A stretch of 64,000 nucleotides of DNA from Asterella californica (taxonomy: Eukaryota > Streptophyta > Marchantiopsida > Marchantiales > Aytoniaceae), in the NCBI GenBank assembly GCA_036924285.1, contig JAYKYS010000004.1, positions 17,144,001 through 17,208,000 on the forward strand, in the 5' to 3' direction. Both the position numbers and the translations under genes were made by a program. Each line of letters opens with the position of its first letter. The stretch's first letter is position 1. The notes below the pieces were generated by a model that saw only the letters and a list, made by a program, of their open reading frames with translations, was not told the DNA's origin and did not search any database. Below, one piece after another: positions 56,401-64,000 of the stretch.

Positions 56401-57510
56401 AATCATAAGTTGTTATTCGTGTATGTTTGCATGGGGGACTTGTGGGGTGATACAGTACGTGGTAAAGCACATCAGGCGAAGAATGTTCCTTTTCACTGCG
56501 GAAGTGTCTTGTTTTAAGATGTTTGACTTCTCGAAGCTGCCTTTCTCCTGGACCTTTGGGATCGATGGAGCATTACCAAAATAGCTACTTGTTCGTATGT
56601 AGGTTTGCCTGCTGGTAGGAAGTCAACTGAAAACACTTTCATTTGTTGGATATCAGGGTTACTGGATGGTAAAGCGCGCTGTAGGCACCAAAGCATGTCT
56701 ATTAGGCCGAGCTGTAACTTGTCGATACCTAAGAGAAGACAACTTCCTAGAGGTAAGGCACTTTCTTTCTCCTGCGGTCCTGGCGAACAGGATGCTGCAA
56801 GTGTGTACATAGTGACTTTCAAGCGTCCAGCTTCTGTTGACTAGGGATTCTCGGCATTTGGTTCACTGGTACTTTGGGAATGGAGATGCATAGACTGCGT
56901 GTGGTCCATCCATCGGTACGCAGCGGACTATGTATAATTCACATGGAGCTTCAGGCAAGAAATAAGAAAATGGCCAGTTTCCGAGCTGTATTTTGAGGAA
57001 CGTGGACATATACATGCTTTGGCGCATCCGTCATCGTCAGACGTTCTGTGTTGTGGGCTAGAGTGTCCTGTATATTTTGGCTGCATTCTTGCCGTTTTGC
57101 CTTAAATGAGATTGTTTGTTGCGTATGCAGATCGATGTCGACATCGGGTCATCATCAGTGGCCCGGGGTGTCATAGGCTTAGTGCTGGGTTATGTCACGA
57201 GCCTTGTCGTTGATTTGGGCATTTTGATTGAGGTAATCCAGATCTCTTCCGTACAAATTTAGTAGTTTGTGAGGAGTATTGCCTATATGTAGCGCCAAGA
57301 TATTTGCATGCGTAGAAACAGTTGACTTTCTTTGGTGCTGTTTCTCTTCAAAATATAATACAGACCTTATTGAGACTTACTATTGTTGGGAACGTAATTT
57401 TCTTTGAGCCACAGGCCAAGGAAGAGTGCGAGTTGCCAGAGTACGTGCTAGGCGCTGTACGAATTAATCGAATCAGAGTGGAGTCAGCAGTTCCTTTCAC
57501 AGGCACATGA
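50432..57510 (+). CDS. EDR2-like PH-START-DUF1336 protein, 5'-truncated
   Basis: Exons visible by GT-AG borders and phase: 50432-50487, 50617-50693, 50868-50990, 51195-51229, 51538-51638, 51774-51869, 53203-53267, 53382-53453, 53704-53874, 54073-54320, 54820-54995, 55563-55664, 56047-56094, 56216-56359, 56657-56752, 57131-57232 and 57415-57510 (stop TGA). One short exon may be missed between 54320 and 54820. The first exons give AEYEMERASSRR and GLNKLITIGGRGPEF, the linker after the PH domain. Then comes WRCFRTVNGLRIFEDV and the START lipid-binding domain (MKSVGVVDAAPDTIFEMV, LELVEQLDGHSDIVY, DPKYFKRWHAKRDFVFSRYW, EVKSTGWGRWK). The C-terminal DUF1336 domain is complete (CWSEPGGKGFMVRG, LLKLMAVDWM, YVADRPVRKGSLLDQFVNG, GYWMVKRAVGTKACLLGRAV, IDVDIGSSSVARGVIGLVLG, LPEYVLGAVRINRI). 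EDR2 proteins are membrane-associated and bind phosphoinositide; Arabidopsis EDR2 restrains salicylate-linked cell death. The PH domain itself is missing. All visible exons lack stops, so function may persist. Confidence 0.9.
51970..52046. repeat. Small fold-back sequence with direct repeats in an intron
   Basis: An imperfect hairpin (CCGCTGTTAG at 51983-51992 with CTAACAGCGG at 52024-52033, plus inner pairing) is bracketed by direct repeats GACTTGTCGGA (51970-51980 and 52036-52046). It lies in the unusually long EDR2-like intron 51870-53202. It could be a tiny insertion or a local rearrangement. Confidence 0.65.
53576..53597 (+). repeat. Run of 22 G in an EDR2-like intron
   Basis: An uninterrupted poly-G tract lies 106 bp before the exon at 53704. 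Its true length may differ, because long homopolymers are read poorly. It could form quadruplex structures on the coding strand. Confidence 0.95.
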
Positions 57511-60322
57511 TGAAGCTCAACAATTTATGATACGCACAGTGGATACTCCTGAGAGACAGACGTTCCTGTTTCTTGTGCTAAATTGAAGTATGTGTTCCAC
57601 CTTCCCGAAATCTCCTATTGCAAGAATGGTTGAGCAGCTGTCTACCACGGTGGTCCATCTTGTTCTTTGTTCTTTGTCGGACCAAATCAGACGAAGAACA
57701 AGATGGTATACCGACGCCACCTAGTAGCCCGAAACTTGTATGTAGTCGTTGCCATTACTTTAGGTTTCTTAATATTCGCGGATACTGGTTTTAACGCCTT
57801 ACTGCATGCTCCTTGGACTGAGTCGCGCGTGTGATCGTTTGTGGATGTCCAGTTATTTGTGGGAGCTTGAAGACACCATACAGTTTGGAGGAACTCCTCA
57901 AGTTACCCTGTAGTTAATTGATGTATCTGAACATCGCTAGAAAGTAAGATTCAACATTCTTTTACATCCCCTGTTGTCCCCTTGACCGGCTGGCATACAC
58001 TTAGTTGTGGAAAAATATACATGGGCCCCCACCCCTGGAGTTCTACCCGCAACACAGGGGGTAAGGGGTGAGGTGACTCGATTAGCTAGAGGTGTTCCCA
58101 GGTGATGCAGTCACGTAGTTGTAGGTTAGAAGTACGCCTCAGTTCCATCGCAAAGTTTCACATTTAAGATCCTTGATGGTTCGGATGGTTTGTCCAAGCA
58201 GTGGCTTCATTCTAGCAGTGTTGGTATTGTAAAAAGCTGAATCAGAGTTAGACTGTCACTTCTGTAATGTTTTTCTTACATTCCAAACTCCATGCTTCTA
58301 AAGGATGAAGCTTACGTCACTGGGTCAGCTATGACGAGTAGGGCATGATTCTATCGAGGGTATTTTGGTACAACGGAGCAGAGGTAAGATGGGGCAGTTT
58401 AATTTTCTTCATTCTTTGATAGGGGTGTGTATGCGCGTGTGTTTCGGCTCCAGAAAGGAGTCAAGTCTCTGCCACCTCTGTTGGAGAAAATGGATATCAG
58501 ACTCTGAAATATGAAATACATTTGAATGAGTAGAGGGTGGGAATGATTGTACATTAGAGGACTTCAACTTCAAGTTGCACATGGCGGAATCTAGTTAGTC
58601 TCTATTGAACGGGTTGATTTCGCAATCAGACATCTTGATTTGCAGTTTCTCCTCGATGCTAAACACTGGGATTCCGATGGATTCTCGGGTTGTCGAAGAT
58701 GTCGTTTCCAGGAACCGGGTATTCGTGGTTTCCGTTCTTGAAGGAAATAATGACCCATCGGGAGCAATACACAAGATGTGTGACTGTCCGACTGGCTGTT
58801 CTTCTGTCATAGCAAAGTGCGAAGTGAGGAAGAGAATGAAACACGCATGAGGAAGTCGGTGGTTCTGGCATCGTGTGTCGGTAGTGCGCCTCGGGTACAC
58901 CCTGAAACCGGGTCGCAGGCCACCGGGACATTAGGTTTCGTAAATGCTCTGGAGTATTTGAGCTCAGAGTTGCATCACTGGAAGAAATCTTACGCTTTGA
59001 AAAGATGTTTTCCATTTGGGAGAACATTTTACAAAGCGAGAACATTTTACGAAGTGTAATATCCTGTAAGAAGGAAGATAATACGAACGGTAAAAGCTAC
59101 GCGAAATGAGATGCTCTTCAAATACGAAGGGGACAAAAGAATTGGTGATATTTAGAAAGAATGAAGGTCCTTTATCCTTTATCACTGTGATGTTGGCTTT
59201 GAGATGTACATTTGCTTCTATCTGTACCAAGTCGGTTCGTGATATTCATTGTATTGATAGATATAAAGAAATTGTGATAATTTACGTTCACTTTGGAATT
59301 TATCTTGGACACCATTAGCAGATAATGGAAATTTTGAACATTTCAATCAAATGATATAAAGAAGTTTCAATTATGATAGCGGATATCTTCGTGAAGAAGA
59401 TGTATATTAATTCTAACATATATTCCATTTTTTCTGGTGGTGCGCAGAAATTATATAAGTAGGTCATATCATAAAACAATCGGATCTGGTAAATAAGATA
59501 TTACATAATATGACAAGATAAACTACTGCTTCGGCATGTAGAGAAGACTAATTCTTTCAAAGAGAAATACAACTTTCCATAGTTAAACCACAATGGCCCG
59601 TATATGAGTGGTGGGCCCTGGTTTACTGGATTTTCAGAATGTGAAAGGTTTCATTTTGAACCAGTCCATCGTAAGATTCAACCTCAAACGGTTTAGAACT
59701 GATAAGAGACAGAATGGACCGTTTTCACTTGTTATAATAAAATATTCTACTTTCGGAATTTGGACCTATCTATAGCAAAAAACTATCCAATATAATGATC
59801 TTAAATTTGCGACAGAAGAATTTGTTTAATTGAATAGAAACAAAAATGCTTTTTCAATCTATCGGTCGAAGACTATGCAACCTTTTGTTTACTTTTCAAA
59901 TTTTCGGAGTCATTTCTTGATGGTTGAAACCGGCGGCCATATCTACGGATCCGGTCTGACAAGTGAACAATCAGAGGGCAAAAAATGATCTCTCTTCCTC
60001 GAGCGGCCGCAATCTCTTGTGTGACGGACTCCTCTAGACTTCTGTCTTGTCCTCTAGCACTAACAGTACTAGGTTGACTCAGTGTAGAGTAATTCACTTG
60101 ATCCTCACAGTCTATTTTCTCAAAGAGTTTAGTTAGTGCTATTGTTTTAGTTTTTTTTTGGTTCTAGATTGATTTTAGATTTGATTTCATAGTACTTGTT
60201 TCAATTTCTTTATATTATGATGAAGAGTTAGTCATTGATTTTTGGAACACTTTGGTTACGACAACAGTTTAGGACCTCTACCGTTTAGGTTTAGCTTAGT
60301 TAGTGAATGACATATATCTCAC
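57511..60322. other. Intergenic stretch downstream of the EDR2-like gene
   Basis: This includes the 3' untranslated region of the EDR2-like gene. A 12-bp-stem inverted repeat (CATCTTGTTCTT at 57656-57667 with AAGAACAAGATG at 57694-57705) might act in transcript 3'-end structure. Short frames at 58595-59045 on both strands have no recognisable domains. Nothing else is seen. Confidence 0.6.
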
Positions 60323-62640
60323 GATGCCGCCTAGGGTTCATCCTAGACAACTTGGAGATAGATATTTATCTCGAGAATGTCCGGAGGTCTCGAGAGAAAA
60401 GGTTAGAGTCTCTGAGTCGTTGTAGTTGAGATATGTTCAGCAAATGAGACTTTTAGGACCCGGTGCAGATCATACCACTGTGTCTAGTTTCTTTTTGCTA
60501 CTGCTCGAGATCGTCATTGATCAAATGACAAGGGAGGAGGAAGCTAGAGTTTCGGTTCTCGATGTAATACTAGAGGGTGACTAGATCCGGAGGGACTCGA
60601 CATCGAGATGCTAGTGAAGGTTCTATCGCTGATCCGGATGTTCTTCATGCACTTGGTCTCTAGACATCGCAAGTTGAGACGCGGTTGTTGTCTTATGCTT
60701 TGATTTGATTTCTCATTTTTGCAAACTCATTCTCGTATTGTTTTTATTTATTGTATATTTATATTGTAAGTGCACGATGTGACTACGGGGTGTACTTCTA
60801 GAATTGATGAACCTCATATCGATGTAAACCATGTTGTTGATTCTCAGATCCTTCATGTCATGTCTCATCATGAGCATGATAGCTCTCTTCGAGAGCTTGA
60901 GGTTAAAAGTGAAGAGCTACTCATAGTTGGATGTGTATCATTGTCCAAACTTAAGGAGTTACTTCATGATTTTGTAATCAAGTGTCCTCATCCGCTTTGT
61001 GATCAGCTAATTGTTACCTCCTAGGATCAAGATGATCCATCACACTTGGTCTCTGAAGTTCAAGTGGCCGAGTCAACACAAGTTTTCTTTGGTTATCCAC
61101 GAAGATGGAATTTTATTATAACATCCTCGATATAACATGTCGTATGTACTGTGCCACATTAGGCACGAAGTTAAGATATATACAGTTGGACTCTGTGAAT
61201 AGAGGTTGGCTTGGTACACATAGCACGAAAGCACTTTTTTAGTTTCTAGAGTGGGAGGAGACGTAGAATTGGATGATTGAAGAGACTCTTGATCGCTGGA
61301 AAAGAGAAGAAGGAAGAGGTGCAGTCTGCTGCTCATGTCAATATATTTTCCATTGATCGATGACTCCCCCATAGTTGGTAAGTGTAGTATGATAGACATT
61401 ATCGATTGCATATGTATGCTATATGTCATAATCTAACAAAATTGTAATTTTATGTGGCTAATTACTGAGAACTTTGTAGTGTATGCTGACTTGTGATATG
61501 ACTTTATGTGAAATGGCTACAATGGTACATGTGCATTTATTGATGCACATGATGGCTGTGTCATCGAAATGATCAACATGACTCTTGTTGAGATGGGTAA
61601 CAATGCATGGCTCATCGAGGATGTCGCATTCAAGCTTGGTATCCAGCGATCAATTGCACGTGGCATAGTCCCAGACGAAGTTGTGCACGATGACAAGTCC
61701 TCCATGGACGTCATCTTGCAGCGTCATGGGATCGTGAGTCAGAATGACTTGTGGCATAAGTGCAAGAATGTGATCAAGAAGTTCTTGGAAGAGATGGAGT
61801 TCAAAGAAGCGACCGCCTGGTGGTGTTTTGGAGGCTGGGGTAGTGGTTCCCCTTGAGCTCTTGACCAAAAGACAATTGGTGGTATGGCTACGATCCGGAA
61901 GGGCTTATGCTATCGAGAACAAGCTTGAGCTTGTTCAACGCGTGGTGACAATGCGAGGTATCATCGCGGGTGCCACAACTATCTCAAACGGTTGAGCAAG
62001 CACATGGTCTTGTCAACAAGTTGAAGGGTTGGATTTATACTTGTTGTCAACTGAATGCAAGGAGAATCGTGGGTGCTGATGTTCGTTATGTTTCAGATGA
62101 GAACGACACCATTGTGATGATCTTGGACATTAGAAATGTTGTAGATCATTGGACATGTGACCATACAACGTGCACGACTCTCCTCGGAGACAGATCTTGC
62201 TGCACCATCTCGGACTTTAACACGTCCGCCGCCGATACATATTGCGTGATGAGTAAATTTTCATCTACCTTGTCCTCCTTCGGATTTGAAATCATTATGA
62301 GTTCTTTGTCTCCTTGGTTGATATGTATAACCTTTTTGCATGTTTAAGTTTTCCTACCCATCACGCTATGGTGGAGTTCTTGACGAATGTCATTACATCA
62401 CAAAGATGAAATTATACACTAGAGCTCGAGAGAACTATATGTCAGAGACTTTCAACTCTATCATCAACAAGTTTTTCACGAAAAGGGTTCACTATCCTAA
62501 GACTCACGAGGCTCTATTGTCAGCATGTTACTTGGACTGAAATGAGAATATCGGACGAGAGCCCATCAAGATATATCAATAACGTCCTCAACACATCACG
62601 GTGCGGCATAAGACTTCTACACTATGAGTGCTACATGAAC
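60323..62640 (+). pseudogene. Decayed transposase-like gene of an unassigned family
   Basis: Plus-strand coding pieces separated by stops and possibly introns: MPPRVHPRQLGDRYLSRE (60323 on); VGCVSLSKLKELLHDF with CPHPLC (about 60925-61010); EMGNNAWLIEDVAF and VHDDKSSMDVILQRHGIV plus NDLWHKCKNVIKKF (61590-61800); LDIRNVVDHW, CDHTTC and DRSCC (about 62128-62205); and YTRARENYMSETFNSIINKF with TKRVHYPKTHEALLSACYLD (62410-62537). A stop then replaces an expected Trp before NENI. The order DLWH..K, then HxxC/CC, then ExFN..N.F..KR and a WNEN motif recalls uncharacterised transposase-like proteins scattered in animal and some plant genomes. I know this only as a motif pattern and cannot name the superfamily. 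No terminal repeats were found. It appears non-functional. Confidence 0.45.
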
Positions 62641-64000
62641 GGACAAGTGCATGGAAGACTCAGTCGAGAGAGAGCATTTTTTACGTGCATACTACATCTT
62701 AATGGTAAGTGATAGCATCATTACTTCCTTTACAGTCTTACATAAGCTATCTTGCTTTGATGTTTGTTATGTACATGTATCATTCATTGACAAGGTGTCA
62801 TGTTGGATGCAAGAGTTGTTTCGCAACTATAACATTATAGTTTAAGTTTTATGTTGTGTGCAAGAGTTGTTTCAAAAACTTACATAGCATTTCTGTTTAT
62901 ATTGTAGACTTAGTACCGCACATATTCATAAAAGATACACTTTCTAAAGTTTGCAAAGCTATATCACTTTTATGTCTTGATGCACAAATTGTCTTTGAAG
63001 CAACTTTCAAACAGTTTGGCTCTTATTGTCTCCGATCCAATTGCATGCTAGAATTTTATCTGTCACATTTGTGAGCCTTAGTTAATTTGTGCTAAGTATA
63101 AATTAAGCTTATAGATTTTTTATTATTTCTTTTGTTCATTGGCTATGAAGCTGACTATTGACTATTAGGAGAGCTTCAATATGTGACAGTGAATAGAACT
63201 CGATCAGGAGCTCTTTTCGAAACAAAATCATGTATATGGGTTTTTATTTATGAAGCAATAGGAGAGGTTTGGATAAGAGTATGCTCATGCCACATTTTCC
63301 AGAGAAATAAATCATTGAACTCTGCACACAAAATATCAGATTTTCAAGAATACTACAGGGGATTGAACCCCTGAAGCTCCCAGTTGGACGTAGTACTTCA
63401 TTGGAGCTGTTACAACAACTCCTAGATCCACTAACTGAGATGCATCATGCATGCAACTACAAAGAAACAAAAATTTTAGCCAAAAAAAAAAAGAAATAAC
63501 TCACACAATGCCGCTCAGACTATGCTTGGAAGCCAACAAAAACTTTGCCAAGATAGTGGAGCTCTCATTTTACCGCCTCTTTGCAAAGGAGGAAGTTCTT
63601 TCCAATCCGCATATCCCAAAAAGAAAGCAAATTCTTGATAAATAGCAAAATGTTGTATTTTCGGAACTGTCTCGCTGTATGCTGCAGATACACAACACAA
63701 CAACTCATCCTCTATGTCAAGCTTATGTGCAAACGTCTCTTCCATCACAACAGTTTGAGCCACAACTGCAACATAGTGAGGAAAAGTTGCCCGTAACTCA
63801 GATGCACTGATTGTAAGTTGATTGTCGCCAAGACAACTTCACGAGTGGTGGAGTGGACCTTGTGCATGACCTTTTTGTTCAGATAACTTTTTCTCTCCTC
63901 TAGTTTATGGTGGAATTGGAAAGGGTGCTCTGATTTGGCTCACATTGGCTTATGTGCGGATGTTTTGACTCGGTGATCGTCTATTATTGTACATTTCTGT
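62641..64000. other. Terminal stretch without recognised genes
   Basis: AT-rich DNA with only short open frames (62651-62845, 62856-63074, 63183-63374 plus; 63515-63763 minus), none with a recognisable domain. A T-arm-like GGGGTTCAATCCCC is present on the minus strand near 63358-63371 but has no matching tRNA body. Confidence 0.55.

Noticed and set aside
58595..59045. Overlapping open frames on both strands
   Set aside because: They are short, lack recognisable domains and have no splice context linking them to neighbours.
63340..63400. Possible tRNA on the minus strand with GGGGTTCAATCCCC
   Set aside because: A perfect T-arm is present, but no anticodon arm, D-arm or acceptor pairing can be built around it.

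Overview
The window looks like nuclear DNA from a land plant. It has spliced genes with GT-AG introns from two plant families: a DEMETER/ROS1-type 5-methylcytosine DNA glycosylase and an EDR2-like PH-START-DUF1336 protein. It also has nested LTR retrotransposons primed by initiator tRNA-Met and CACTA-type transposase remains. The species cannot be fixed from sequence alone; a non-flowering plant such as a bryophyte is only a guess.

Layout. Bases 1-43125 form a giant inverted repeat. The left arm is 1-21473, the right arm 35363-43125, and a 13.9-kb loop lies between them. Each arm is about 7.8 kb once later insertions are removed, and each carries the same decayed CACTA-type (TNP2-like) transposase. 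The left arm was later split by an AT-rich insert, a Ty3/gypsy element (3079-10206, LTRs of 947 bp differing at about four positions) and a Ty1/copia element (11648-18063, LTRs of 264 bp with no difference seen). The right arm keeps the matching empty sites. The loop holds two tandem duplications, a MITE-like element and an older, broken copia element on the minus strand (27686-33045).

From 43126 to about 46980 there is mostly featureless intergenic DNA. A gene locus follows on the plus strand. Three DEMETER-like exons (46980-50240) stop just before the HhH-GPD catalytic half of the glycosylase. They are followed at once by at least 17 well-conserved exons of an EDR2-like gene (50432-57510) that lacks the first part of its PH domain. 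The two truncation points meet, and the exon phases fit, so a chimeric gene is possible. The last 6.5 kb is intergenic and contains a decayed transposase-like gene (about 60323-62640).

Most unusual items. (1) A chain of about 17 adjacent, different, GC-rich perfect hairpins (14066-14496) lies between protease and integrase of the young copia element, exactly where its reading frame has to change. (2) The DEMETER-like/EDR2-like junction. (3) The giant inverted repeat, with a clear record of events that happened to one arm only.
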